Shown: positions 47,052 through 55,426, counted from the stretch's first letter. The stretch: DNA of 64,000 nt from Paenibacillus_S sp043945595 (GCF_043945595.1 NZ_JBIFNP010000001.1:6324001-6388000), one strand, 5' to 3'. Numbers and translations: made by a program. Notes: a model not told the origin generated them from the sequence alone.

Positions 47052-47972
47052 TTAAGGAAACGGCCAGAACAAATAAACGGTAAATCCGAACAGCAGCAGA
47101 GATGCCGCAAAACAAAGCTTCAGCCACGAGCCGCGAACCACGCGGGAGGCAAGAGCAGGCCGCGGATAGCTCTGGCGGCGCCAATCGGCAAGCGCTTCGC
47201 GAGAGGAACCGTACTGTCCGAGCAGCGCTTTGCGCAGCACCGTCTGCACATGGCTCAAATGCCGATTCTCCTGCAGCATATCGAGCAGCGTCTCCACTGT
47301 GCGGTTTTGCGGCAGCAGCTGCTTTAATCCCTGCTTACGCATCGCCGCCCGGTCCGTGCCGCCGATGAGCAGAATCGCAAAAGCAAACAGATCGTAGCCC
47401 TCGTCGGCCGAACGGGAGCCGCCTCCCCAATAGCCGCGGTCGTAAACTTCCGTGAACTGCTTTACCGACCGGCCCGCCGGCGTGACGCCGCCGAAATCGA
47501 TCAGCTCCACGTCGCCATATCCGGAGACCAGCATATTTTCCGCCTTCAGATCTCCGAATATGTAGCCCTGCCCATGAAGCTCAACCAGCTTGCGCAGCAG
47601 GTTCATACCTATAAGATATATCCAATCCTCTCCCCGATGCATCACAAAGTCGGATAAGGTCTGCCCTTTGACATAGCGCATGACGCAAAACGGCAGGTCG
47701 CGCCCTTGGTAATGAAAGTCGTCCACATCGAGCAAATAGTGCTTGAACGACGTGCCCGACTTCGATAATGCCTTCAAGGCATTCACCTCGGACTGGTCGT
47801 CCGCCGTATCGAAGCCGATCTTCAGGGCAAACGACTGAGTTCCTTTGCGCACGAGGTATACTTTGCCGTTGGCTCCTTCACCGAGCAGCCTTTCCACACG
47901 ATACTCCCGCTTATGCCACTTCCCTTGAATAATCGTGCCGGTCGGCACTCCTTGCTCAAACGACGTAGTCAC
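47052..47972 (-). CDS. Membrane-anchored Ser/Thr protein kinase (YabT-like)
   Basis: A 306-residue Hanks-type kinase with a single C-terminal transmembrane helix (about residues 284-302). The glycine loop is LLGEGANGKVYLV and the ATP lysine is in FALKIGF. The catalytic loop is IFGDLKAENMLV, where the usual HRD reads FGD. The metal-binding motif is LIDFGGV. Bacillus YabT is a DNA-stimulated sporulation kinase acting on RecA and other targets. It starts with GTG at 47972 and overlaps yabS by 17 bases. Tandem yabS-yabT between spoIIE and tilS is conserved. Confidence 0.9.
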   Translation of the reverse strand: MTTSFEQGVPTGTIIQGKWHKREYRVERLLGEGANGKVYLVRKGTQSFALKIGFDTADDQSEVNALKALSKSGTSFKHYLLDVDDFHYQGRDLPFCVMRYVKGQTLSDFVMHRGEDWIYLIGMNLLRKLVELHGQGYIFGDLKAENMLVSGYGDVELIDFGGVTPAGRSVKQFTEVYDRGYWGGGSRSADEGYDLFAFAILLIGGTDRAAMRKQGLKQLLPQNRTVETLLDMLQENRHLSHVQTVLRKALLGQYGSSREALADWRRQSYPRPALASRVVRGSWLKLCFAASLLLFGFTVYLFWPFP

Positions 47973-48734
47973 TTAACATCCCATCCTTGACTTTAAGCGC
48001 GCCTTCCGGCACGGGACGCTCTGCTGCGGCGCCTTTCTTACTATATATATCGTCAACAGCACCGGTATCTGTAATGAATCGGATGACTTTTAGCAGGGCA
48101 GGCCCGGTAGGAGTCGTACCCTTCATGTTTAATTTATAAAACAAACGGTTCAGATTTGCAAGGTCAGCGGTCGAATCCAGGTTCGCATTTGAACCTCTTC
48201 CTGACCCGATACGGAGGCGGGAAAGTGAAAAACAGCCAGCCGGCTCATCCCGGCGCGGGCCTGAATGCTGAGCTGCAGGTCATAAATGGATTCTTTTACC
48301 GCTTGCAGCTTGGACTTCATGCTTGCACTCGCATCAATCAGAAGGACGATATCCAGCTCCGTCGTTTCGGACAAATCGTCCATGACTTGAACGACCTGAG
48401 ACCGTTTGTCAGGCGGCAGGCTCTCCAGACGGGAATCCCCGAACAAATGCTGAAGCTCTTTCCCGACCGCTTTCTGTATGGTCTGTACAACAGTCTTGCG
48501 GGTCATCATCTGTACGGTTTGGGAAAGCTGATCCACCGTAACGAGCCGGCTCATGCCGCCCCCCGCTTCAGCGATTTCATTGACCTCTTCTATGCCATGC
48601 TCCCCCAGCACCGTCGTATCGATCAGCCCGATAACGTTAACTACAATACCCTCCGCCTTGGCATGGGCGGCTGCAATAACCGGACTTATGCCTACATTGG
48701 AGCAGCCATCGGTGATTAAAATAATTTGCTTCAT
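47956..48734 (-). CDS. VWA-domain protein YabS-like, frameshifted as sequenced
   Basis: The first frame from 48734 (MKQIILITDGCSNVG) reads through a von Willebrand factor A-like domain with the metal-site motif DASASM (LLIDASASMKSKLQ). It then loses register after about RTWI. A second frame continues STADLANLNRLFYKLNMKGTTPTGPALLKVI and ends at 47956. Adding one base near 48171-48180 joins them into about 259 residues, the family size. Function is unknown. In Bacillus it lies between spoIIE and yabT, as here. Confidence 0.82.
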
Positions 48735-48908
48735 CTGCCTCTCCGTCCTTTCGCGCTTGTTTTATTCCTAGTTTTTCCATATTCCACATATCCTAAACCG
48801 GACCCGCAGCTTGCCTTCGGTCCATATAGCGACATCTGGAAGATAGAAAACAGGAGGCACCAGCCAGCCAAAAGAAACGCGGAGGAGCGGAGCTCCTTGC
48901 TGCGATAG

Positions 48909-48943
48909 CACAAACAGGGCATTCCCGTCAGGAAATGCCCTTG
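48909..48943 (-). terminator. Hairpin after spoIIE
   Basis: AAGGGCATT and AATGCCCTG pair on the minus strand, followed by TTTGTG. The T-run is short, so it may be a weak terminator. About 165 bases to the yabS start show nothing else recognisable. Confidence 0.55.
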
Positions 48944-48961
48944 CTCTGGTTTCACCTCCGC

Positions 48962-51457
48962 TCAACTGACCGTTTTGGGCCGCTCGATGCGCTGCATGCC
49001 CGGCCAACGGAAGGTAGCCCACTCCGGCTGGTATTTATCCACCCGGGCCACAACGACCGTCATATCGTCATAAATTTCCCCGTGGTGATAGCGGACCACC
49101 TTCTCCAGCAGCATGTCCGCATACTCCTGCGGCGAATCGGTATCGATTTCCGACAGCACCCGCTTCATCCACAGCTCCTTATTGACGGCATGTCCGGGCG
49201 CATCGTAGATGCCGTCGGTCATCATAATCAGAATGTCCCCGGGCTCCAGCGGCAGGCTGACGAGATCCACGTCAATATCGTGAAGAATGCCTACAGGCAG
49301 ATTATTGGCCGAAATCGGAAATACTTCATTCCCCCTCTTAATAAAGCTTGGCGTCGAGCCAATCTTCAGAAATGTCGTATGCGCCGTGTACATATCGATC
49401 AAAGCTACGTCCACCGTAGCGTAAATTTCGTCTGAGGAGCGCAGCATGAGAACGGAGTTCACCGATTTGATCGCGAGCTTCTCATCCATTCCGGACTGCA
49501 GCAGCTGCTGTAAAATATTAAGCGCCGCGCTGCTCTCCGCACGCGCCCGTTCCCCATTGCCCATGCCGTCGCTCAGAGCTACGGCGAACTTGCCGTTCCC
49601 GAGCTCGATGGTGCTGAAGCTGTCTCCCGACAGCAGATCGCCGCCTTTGGCAGCACCGGCTATACCGGTCTCCACCTCGTATTCCTTGGCCGATCCGAAG
49701 ACGACCGTGCTGTATCCCTCCTTGCGCTCGAGCATCTGCTCATTTTTGACCGCAATGTGTTCTCCTACGATTTCGGACAGCAGCGGAGCGATGATTTTGC
49801 GGCATTCGTCAAAGCCCTTCGTATATTGATGAATGATTTCAATTTCCACATTCCCTTCATCCAGGCTGATAATATCAATGCTGTGGATGGACAGCCCCAG
49901 CTCCTCCAATGCGCTGCGGATTTGTTCCTCCTGCAGGAACAGCTCCTGCCCTTCCCGTTTGATCTCCTTGGCCAGGTCCTCCATCACCTGGGATACGCCG
50001 AACAGCTGTTCTGCGACCAATTGGCGGCTTTCGGCGATTTGCTTTTTCCAATGCTGGTCATTCCTGTACAGGCCGTACTGCTGCTTCATCACCTCGAGCA
50101 CCTGATCCGGCTTCACGCACTGCTTTTTCCATTGCGGCAATATATCTTTGCGCGTCACCTCTTTCTTGACCTCTACCTCCGTCATCATATCGGTCATAAA
50201 CTTGTAGGTCTGATAAAACTTCTCATCCCAGCACTGGTTTCGCTTCCAGCACGTGGAGCACGACTTCTCGGCGACCGAGTTCATGAAATGGCCGACTTCC
50301 TCCTCCTTCTGCATCGGCTGCGCATCGGCCGTAATTTGCTTGAAGCTCCGGGATAGCTGACGGAACACCTCGGAGAACTGTTCCACCCGGTTAGCTGTAA
50401 TATCCCGGACCCGCTTGGCATAATCGTGCTGGGATTTCAGATTCTCCTGCGTACCCGGCACATATTTGGCCAGCATTTGAATCATGGCCCGCGGGGTTAG
50501 CAGGAACAGCGCAACGGCTGCTGCCGACTCCCACGTCGAATTCATCACCTCCGCTTGATTGCCTATATAAATAGAGAGGATCGAGGAGCCGAGCAGCATC
50601 CCCAGCGATACCGCCCAACGGTTCCCTTCCTTCAGTAACCCTGCGAGCATTCCCGCAAATGCCAGCAGGCTCATTTGGTAGATAGCGCTGGAGTTGGCCA
50701 GGCTTAGAATCAGGCCCGAGACCACCCCCACGGAGGCTCCGAGCGGAGCGCCGCCTACCAGAGCAAACATAAGTATCAAATAGCGGGACAAGACATGTTC
50801 TACGGTCACCGGGCCCAGCGTCCAGCCTACCGTTCCCGTCATCACGGAAGCCAGAAGAATAATGAGGCAGATGACCTCTTCATTCTTTAAGCTGTAATTT
50901 TTACGGGACAGTGTAAAGACCGGCACCGCTTGTAAAAAGATATGGGTCAATATCAAGCTCAGCATCGATTCCACACCGGTCATCATGAAGGTGTACCAGC
51001 TCAGATCGGTTGAGACCAAATGAGCGAACAGCTGAACGAAGAAGGTCGATGTGAATACAATAATAGGTGCGAAGGAGATGTCCGACCGCTCGAAGCGTTC
51101 GATCCCTTTTTGAATAAGAATCATCACGAGAATTTCGGCGGCGATATACCCCGTATGCTGCGGTGCTGCCGAGAATAAGCTGCCTGCAATGAGGAACAGG
51201 CCTGTCCAAAACGTCAGCTCTCTTCGGAGGAAATACATGACCGCAAAGAAGGCTACGGCGAAAGGCGCCAGCTGGTCCAGAATCATAGCTCTCCCTAATA
51301 GAAAGGACATCATTAGAAGCAGGATCGACCATTTCTTGGCGACGACCGATTGAATCAGCCGGTTCTGCACCACCGCTTCGTCCATTCCTTCCTTTGTCTT
51401 CTGACTCCAACGACTCCAAACGGTTCCAACAGGATTCATTCCTAATTTTTTCAGCAT
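48962..51457 (-). CDS. spoIIE: Stage II sporulation protein E (serine phosphatase)
   Basis: SpoIIE localises to the polar septum and dephosphorylates SpoIIAA, which activates sigma-F in the forespore. At 831 residues it has about ten transmembrane helices in the first 330 residues and a central FtsZ-interacting and regulatory region with cysteine pairs (SCSTCWKRNQCW). The C-terminal PP2C domain (about 595-805) carries GDSFSTIELGNGKFAVALSDGMGNGERA and ILIMMTDGIYDAPG. The sequence is uninterrupted. Its promoter has the long spacer typical of Spo0A-activated genes. Confidence 0.97.
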   Translation of the reverse strand: MLKKLGMNPVGTVWSRWSQKTKEGMDEAVVQNRLIQSVVAKKWSILLLMMSFLLGRAMILDQLAPFAVAFFAVMYFLRRELTFWTGLFLIAGSLFSAAPQHTGYIAAEILVMILIQKGIERFERSDISFAPIIVFTSTFFVQLFAHLVSTDLSWYTFMMTGVESMLSLILTHIFLQAVPVFTLSRKNYSLKNEEVICLIILLASVMTGTVGWTLGPVTVEHVLSRYLILMFALVGGAPLGASVGVVSGLILSLANSSAIYQMSLLAFAGMLAGLLKEGNRWAVSLGMLLGSSILSIYIGNQAEVMNSTWESAAAVALFLLTPRAMIQMLAKYVPGTQENLKSQHDYAKRVRDITANRVEQFSEVFRQLSRSFKQITADAQPMQKEEEVGHFMNSVAEKSCSTCWKRNQCWDEKFYQTYKFMTDMMTEVEVKKEVTRKDILPQWKKQCVKPDQVLEVMKQQYGLYRNDQHWKKQIAESRQLVAEQLFGVSQVMEDLAKEIKREGQELFLQEEQIRSALEELGLSIHSIDIISLDEGNVEIEIIHQYTKGFDECRKIIAPLLSEIVGEHIAVKNEQMLERKEGYSTVVFGSAKEYEVETGIAGAAKGGDLLSGDSFSTIELGNGKFAVALSDGMGNGERARAESSAALNILQQLLQSGMDEKLAIKSVNSVLMLRSSDEIYATVDVALIDMYTAHTTFLKIGSTPSFIKRGNEVFPISANNLPVGILHDIDVDLVSLPLEPGDILIMMTDGIYDAPGHAVNKELWMKRVLSEIDTDSPQEYADMLLEKVVRYHHGEIYDDMTVVVARVDKYQPEWATFRWPGMQRIERPKTVS

Positions 51458-51495
51458 ATTTCCTATACACCACCCATAGACTATTAGTGGTTCTT

Positions 51496-51528
51496 AGTAT
51501 AGAGGGTGTCCATCATAAAGTTTGTCAG
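51496..51528 (-). promoter_or_regulatory. spoIIE promoter with 21-base spacer
   Basis: CTGACA (51528-51523), 21 bases and TATACT (51501-51496) on the minus strand. The 21-base spacing is too long for unaided sigma-A and matches that of the Bacillus spoIIE promoter, which needs Spo0A. A 0A-box-like TGTCGGA (6 of 7 to TGTCGAA) lies upstream at 51561-51555. Confidence 0.7.
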
Positions 51529-51560
51529 AATGAGTGGGAGTGCCAAAAGTTTTTTCCGAC

Positions 51561-51587
51561 AAAAAAAGCCCCGCCGCAAAACGGCTT
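51561..51587 (-). terminator. Terminator-like hairpin upstream of spoIIE
   Basis: AAGCC and GGGCTT close around an inner GCCG/CGGC hairpin and are followed by seven T residues on the minus strand. It lies well downstream of the tRNA-Met terminator, so it may end a separate, unannotated transcript. Confidence 0.55.
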
Positions 51588-51590
51588 GCT

Positions 51591-51994
51591 TCTATACATA
51601 CAAACATTTGAAAACGCTATCAATAGTGGGCGGCCATTCAGAACCTAGCTTCCATCCGACGGAAACAGAAGTCGTCCCCGCACTGTTGCCGTTACATGCT
51701 GTCGATTTCCACGGCAACTTTTTAGAATACGACAAAAGTTCTTTTTGCCGCTGTCGGCCGCGACACGGTCAGGGGGAATTCTCCGCTTGGCCGAGCCTCC
51801 CGCCGTCGAATACCCGTGCTGGAGCCGCGCCTCTTGACAGCATACCGGAAAGGCGCGCTTGCCCCTGTCCTAATCTGTCGTTAAAAGCTGGTGCCCAGCA
51901 GCTAATACACCTGCCATCCTCTCTATGGAGAGTATGAAGAGACTTGACCCGCGCCGCTCGGATAGAAAATCTTCTGCCGGTTCCTTGCCAAATA
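51591..51994 (-). other. Gene-free stretch between tRNA-Met and spoIIE, possible small RNA
   Basis: I see no credible protein here. The stretch holds a cre-like palindrome (51609-51622), an 8-bp inverted repeat GTTGCCGT/ACGGCAAC (51685-51718) and a 7-bp inverted repeat CGCGCCT/AGGCGCG (51826-51857). With the terminator-like hairpin at 51561-51587 this could be a small RNA on the minus strand. No clear promoter was found, and it matches no RNA family that I recognise. Confidence 0.3.
51609..51622. promoter_or_regulatory. CcpA cre-like palindrome upstream of spoIIE
   Basis: TGAAAACGCTATCA fits every position of the cre consensus TGWAANCGNTNWCA. It lies about 110 bases upstream of the spoIIE -10. 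Carbon-catabolite control is an inference from the motif. Confidence 0.5.
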
Positions 51995-51995
51995 C

Positions 51996-52034
51996 AAAAA
52001 AACACCCCGTCGGATTCGTATCTCGACAGGGTGC
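51996..52034 (-). terminator. Terminator after tRNA-Met
   Basis: CACCCTGTCG and CGACGGGGTG pair on the minus strand, followed by TTTTTTTG. Confidence 0.88.
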
Positions 52035-52050
52035 TTTCTCTTATGTTCAA

Positions 52051-52124
52051 TAGCGGCGAAGGGAATCGAACCCCCGACCTCACGGGTATGAACCGTACGC
52101 TCTAGCCAGCTGAGCTACACCGCC
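52051..52124 (-). tRNA. tRNA-Met (anticodon CAT, elongator type)
   Basis: Cloverleaf on the minus strand: GGCGGTG acceptor, GCTCAGCTGGCTAGAGC D-arm, CGGTTCATACCCG anticodon arm with CAT, GGGTTCGATTCCC T-arm. CCA is not encoded. The first pair is G-U and the body is not that of an initiator tRNA. A CAT-anticodon tRNA-Ile cannot be fully excluded. Bacillus also has a tRNA-Met just before spoIIE. Confidence 0.9.
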
Positions 52125-52214
52125 ACAACAAGCATGAGTATATAACAGGCTTGCCCCGTTTGTCAAGCAGTTCATTTCCGTTTGCCGCCGTCATAGCCTG
52201 CTCCCTGAAGCAGC

Positions 52215-52574
52215 TTAGCTGAAAGCGCGTTTCGGCTTTCGCACGAAAGCTGTAATCCCCGTAATAATCAACAGCGCCGCAGGCAATGCGGCATAGCCGG
52301 CTTCCCCGTTAACAAAATGCGTGATGATAGCGCCGACCATAATCATGGCCAATAGGGATGCCGCATAACGGGAAAGCGCGGGAATGAACAGCGCGATCGC
52401 CGCTGCGATTTCTCCCATCCCGAGCAGGACACGAAACCAAATGGCATAGCCGTATTTTTCAAAGCTGGCTACAGTCTGATCCGCCCCCGTCACTTTAGAA
52501 AATCCCTGCATCAAGAACAATGCAGCTACCAGCACCAATACGATATATCCGAGTACCACGAAGCCTTTTCTCAT
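52215..52574 (-). CDS. DoxX-like membrane protein
   Basis: A 119-residue hydrophobic protein with four predicted transmembrane helices, starting MRKGFVVLGYIVLVLVAALFLMQGFSKVTG. The GFSKVTG motif after helix 1 and LLGMGEIAAAIALFIP are typical of DoxX/DoxD-like proteins. The family is loosely linked to redox and thiol stress, but no specific role can be assigned. It is not part of the usual Bacillus order at this locus. The region between it and yabR (52575-52766) contains AT-rich sequence and the yabR terminator. Confidence 0.8.
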   Translation of the reverse strand: MRKGFVVLGYIVLVLVAALFLMQGFSKVTGADQTVASFEKYGYAIWFRVLLGMGEIAAAIALFIPALSRYAASLLAMIMVGAIITHFVNGEAGYAALPAALLIITGITAFVRKPKRAFS

Positions 52575-52715
52575 CGTTCATCCTTCCTCCCGCAAATGAT
52601 ATTATAGTTATTAATTATTTGTTAGTATATATTAGTAAGTAACTTTAATCAAGTAGTAATGTAAAAAACTTCCCACGGAAGTCTAGGCACAAGCCGTATG
52701 AACAGCCGTCTTAAC

Positions 52716-52754
52716 GTAAAAAAGCCGTAAGAGGCATCTCTGCTCTTACGGCTA
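52716..52754 (-). terminator. Terminator after yabR
   Basis: AGCCGTAAGAG and CTCTTACGGCT pair on the minus strand, followed by TTTTTT. Confidence 0.9.
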
Positions 52755-52766
52755 TTCATTCTATTA

Positions 52767-53273
52767 TTAATCGCGTCGAGCTCCACGGCCTCCGCGTTTC
52801 CCTTCGGTGTTCTTCTTCAGGGAGGAGATCCGCTCTTCACTGTCTTTCAGGAAGCGCGACATTTTATCTTCAAAGGATAACTTGTTTGCTGGAGGCTTGC
52901 CTCCACGACCTCCACGATCACCGCCGCGGCCTCCAAAGCCGCCGCCCCGTGGTCCACGGTCTCCACCGCCGCCAAAGCCGCCGCCGGAACCGCCACTTGG
53001 TCTTTCAAAACGAGCGGGCCTCGTCGCTTCCACCGGTTTATCTACCGCTTGCTTAATGGATAAGCCGATTTTGCCGTCTTTGTCCACATTAATCACTTTG
53101 ACGGTAACGATGTCATTCAGCTTCAAATGATCGTTGACATCTTTAACGTAGTTGTCTGCTATCTCCGAGATGTGCACAAGTCCGGTACCGCCCTCGGGTA
53201 GCTCTACAAATGCCCCAAAGTGAGTAATGCCCGTTACTTTCCCTTCCAGCTTGCTGCCCACTTCTATTGCCAT
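52767..53273 (-). CDS. S1 RNA-binding domain protein YabR-like with RGG/glycine-rich region
   Basis: 168 residues. An N-terminal S1 domain (residues 3-75: VGSKLEGKVTGITHFGAFVELPEGGTGLVHISEIADNYV) resembles those of general stress protein 13 and polynucleotide phosphorylase. From about residue 92 to 126 follows a glycine/arginine-rich stretch with GGFGG, RGG and GGDRGGRGG units. A charged C-terminal helix (SFEDKMSRFLKDSEERISSLKK) and a basic tail come last. It probably binds RNA or ribosomes. It lies between divIC and the tRNA/spoIIE region as in Bacillus. Confidence 0.88.
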   Translation of the reverse strand: MAIEVGSKLEGKVTGITHFGAFVELPEGGTGLVHISEIADNYVKDVNDHLKLNDIVTVKVINVDKDGKIGLSIKQAVDKPVEATRPARFERPSGGSGGGFGGGGDRGPRGGGFGGRGGDRGGRGGKPPANKLSFEDKMSRFLKDSEERISSLKKNTEGKRGGRGARRD

Positions 53274-53387
53274 AAAGTAAAATGTTCCTCCCTTAAATAA
53301 TTAACAAAAACCCTGATAATGCAGATTATAACGTACTGGCTGCAACATGGTCAACAACAAGGTTTGAGAGCGATCTCCCAGACCTTA

Positions 53388-53723
53388 TTACTTCTGCTCT
53401 TTAGGCACATAGAACAAGGTTTCTCCTTGTTTCACATAGTGCAGCTCTTTTCGAATTTTTTGTTCTACGTATTCGGGATCGTTCAATCTGGCAATTTCGC
53501 GTTGGGCATCTTCATGGTCTTGCTGGGTTTCTTTCAGCTTCTCTTCCAAAAGGGCTGCTTTCTCGCTTCTTGCGTTCAATTTACCGACTTGATTCCACAG
53601 TGTGACGCCCGCCCAGCACATGAAGCATGCAAGCACAATCAAGACCAAACGGCGTCTGCGAAAAGAGCCTTTGTTATGAGGTTTTGCATCCTTGCTTACG
53701 CTTGTCGTGGGTAAAGCTCGCAT
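53388..53723 (-). CDS. divIC: Cell division protein DivIC (FtsB family)
   Basis: A 111-residue bitopic protein. The cytosolic N-terminus is basic (KGSFRRRR), and one transmembrane helix lies at about residues 26-44. An extracytoplasmic coiled coil follows (LNARSEKAALLEEKLKETQQDHEDAQREIARL), and then the family motif DPEYVEQKIRKELHYVKQGETLFYVP. DivIC works with FtsL and DivIB to activate septal peptidoglycan synthesis. It follows yabQ by 26 bases. Confidence 0.93.
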   Translation of the reverse strand: MRALPTTSVSKDAKPHNKGSFRRRRLVLIVLACFMCWAGVTLWNQVGKLNARSEKAALLEEKLKETQQDHEDAQREIARLNDPEYVEQKIRKELHYVKQGETLFYVPKEQK

Positions 53724-53749
53724 CTACTGTAAAATCCTCCTACGTCCGA

Positions 53750-54319
53750 TCAAAAGAGCCGACGGATGAATGCCGCGATACTTTGACCTGATTTCTTCAT
53801 CCAGCTCGGAATGCGGAACCGTCTGACCAAAGGCCTGACAAGCCATATCAGCAATTTCCAGACAGGATAGAGTAATTGTAACATAACTTTGTAAAGGAAA
53901 ATAGCTATGGCCAGTAAAAATCCTAAAAACACGACGGTAGCCCTATAAAGCCAAATCACCGGCGTAATAACGAAAATTTCGACTGTTTTTTTTATTACCC
54001 TGATTGTGGCCTTGGTGAAACGGATCATCCATAAAATAATTTGAATGACGACCGGGCTGAAAAATAAGAAGTAGAGCAGCACGCCGGCCAGCAGTCCGAT
54101 AAAAATAAACATCCGCACCTGGCCCAGGTTGCTCTCGTAGAGCAGCTTGAACACAAGCAGCGTACCGGCGATCCAGAAAAAGATGTCCAGGAGGTAGTAG
54201 GCATAACGGGGAGCCTTGAGCTGGCTGGCAAGCACCCGGTATAAGTCGAACAGTCCGCCTAAGGATAATCCTCCTAGAAACATCATGCCCAAGGTAACGA
54301 ATTGTACCTGCAGCGTCAC
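53750..54319 (-). CDS. yabQ: Spore cortex biosynthesis membrane protein YabQ
   Basis: A 189-residue protein with about five transmembrane segments. The N-terminus (VQFVTLGMMFLGGLSLGGLFDLYRVL) is characteristic of YabQ. A long basic amphipathic tail follows (RPLVRRFRIPSWMKKSGQSIAAFIRRLF). In Bacillus, YabQ sits in the forespore outer membrane and is needed for cortex formation. It overlaps yabP by four bases. Confidence 0.9.
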   Translation of the reverse strand: MTLQVQFVTLGMMFLGGLSLGGLFDLYRVLASQLKAPRYAYYLLDIFFWIAGTLLVFKLLYESNLGQVRMFIFIGLLAGVLLYFLFFSPVVIQIILWMIRFTKATIRVIKKTVEIFVITPVIWLYRATVVFLGFLLAIAIFLYKVMLQLLYPVWKLLIWLVRPLVRRFRIPSWMKKSGQSIAAFIRRLF

Positions 54320-54600
54320 TTAAACAGCTTACCCAGAAATCCCTTGGACTTGCCTTGGGAGTTTGTATCGACATAGGCCAGCTCGTTGACCAATCCTTCT
54401 ATCGCCACCAGGCCCTGCTCCAGACTCAGGTTCTTAATGTGAAGATTGGAGCCTTTGATCATAAGGAATCCGCATTCCGTCTCCAGTAAAAATTCTTCAC
54501 TGTCGAAGCTTTCCACGTTCATTACGCCGGAAACCTCGAGCAGCTTTCGGTTGAGCATCTTGATTTCTTGTCGTTTGACTTTTCCCGGCTCGATTGGCAT
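54316..54600 (-). CDS. yabP: Sporulation protein YabP
   Basis: A 94-residue protein of the YabP/YqfC family: QEIKMLNRKLLEVSGVMNVESFDSEEFLLETECGFLMIKGSNLHIKNLSLEQGLVAIEG. In Bacillus it is made in the mother cell under sigma-E. The 196 bases to rqcP contain the rqcP terminator and probably the yabP promoter, but I could not identify a convincing sigma-E site. Confidence 0.92.
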   Translation of the reverse strand: MPIEPGKVKRQEIKMLNRKLLEVSGVMNVESFDSEEFLLETECGFLMIKGSNLHIKNLSLEQGLVAIEGLVNELAYVDTNSQGKSKGFLGKLFK

Positions 54601-54781
54601 TGGTTGACCCTCCCTGGGCGCTTTGTCTTTATAGGTGCTTGGCCAAATAAGCTGGTGGCTCCAGGCAGTATAACGGCCTCCGGCTTCTGCTTATCGAGCA
54701 AAACAAACCATAAAGCCAAAGCTTGTTTACTTAAAAATATGGGGGGAGGACAAGGAATAGAACTACTAAAATCCATAACAA

Positions 54782-54812
54782 AAAAGAGACCAAAGCTTAG
54801 GCTTCAGTCTCC
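54782..54812 (-). terminator. Terminator overlapping the rqcP stop codon
   Basis: GAGACTGAAG and CTTTGGTCTC pair around the rqcP stop codon on the minus strand, followed by TTTTTTG. Confidence 0.75.
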
Positions 54813-55090
54813 TTGGATTGCCAGAAATCATTTTTGGGGTGCATTTCTTCCTTCAGCAGCGTGTACATGTTCGCGGCGTCTTCCTTACGGGTCGATTCAG
54901 ATAGCTGCTCCACCCGGACGGTTACGCTCTTTTGACCGAACTGAATTTTCAGCTCGTCGCCCACCTTTACGGCACTGCTCGGCTTGGCATCCTTCCCGTT
55001 AATCCAGACGCGTCCCTGATCGGATACGTCCTTGGCGACGGTACGCCGCTTGATCAACCGGGAAACCTTGAGGAATTTATCAAGGCGCAT
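54797..55090 (-). CDS. rqcP: Ribosome quality-control factor RqcP (S4 domain)
   Basis: A 97-residue S4-domain protein: MRLDKFLKVSRLIKRRTVAKDVSDQGRVWINGKDAKPSSAVKVGDEL. RqcP (YabO) binds obstructed 50S subunits with RqcH and supports alanine-tail elongation. The C-terminal extension after residue 75 is acidic. Its ATG overlaps the hup stop codon (TAATG), implying coupled translation with the HU protein. Confidence 0.93.
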   Translation of the reverse strand: MRLDKFLKVSRLIKRRTVAKDVSDQGRVWINGKDAKPSSAVKVGDELKIQFGQKSVTVRVEQLSESTRKEDAANMYTLLKEEMHPKNDFWQSKETEA

Positions 55091-55362
55091 TATTTTACCG
55101 CTTCTTTAAGCTTGTTGCCTGCTTTAAAAGCCGGAACTTTGGATTCAGGAATGGAAATTTCTACACCGGTTTGAGGGTTGCGGCCCGTGCGACCGGAACG
55201 TTTACGAGTTTCGAACGTGCCGAAACCGATTAATTGTACTTTATCGCCAGCAGATAATGCATCCGTTACTTCACCCAAAAAGTTGTTCAAAACGGTTTCT
55301 ACGTCTTTTTTCGTCATACCGCTTTTTTCAGAAATATTGTTGATTAAATCTGTTTTGTTCAT
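55090..55362 (-). CDS. hup: DNA-binding protein HU
   Basis: A 90-residue bacterial histone-like protein. MNKTDLINNISEKSGMTKKDVETVLNNF forms the helical body, and FGTFETRKRSGRTGRNPQTGVEISIPESKVPAFKAGNKLKEAV carries the DNA-bending arm with the conserved RNPQTG. AGGAGG precedes the ATG. It lies 64 bases after mazG. HU genes are usually highly expressed, but I see no clear promoter in the short gap. Confidence 0.96.
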   Translation of the reverse strand: MNKTDLINNISEKSGMTKKDVETVLNNFLGEVTDALSAGDKVQLIGFGTFETRKRSGRTGRNPQTGVEISIPESKVPAFKAGNKLKEAVK

Positions 55363-55426
55363 GGATTCATTTCCTCCTCAAAATAACACTAATGCTATGT
55401 ATTCTTTGTCCCTCAGGAAATTCCTG

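Noticed and set aside
51769..52083. Minus-strand open frame of 104 codons overlapping tRNA-Met
   Set aside because: Its first residues (SGVRFPS-type) are translated tRNA sequence, and it has no ribosome binding site or family resemblance.
54601..54781. Sigma-E promoter expected before yabP
   Set aside because: No pair of elements with acceptable sequence and spacing was found, so no site is claimed.
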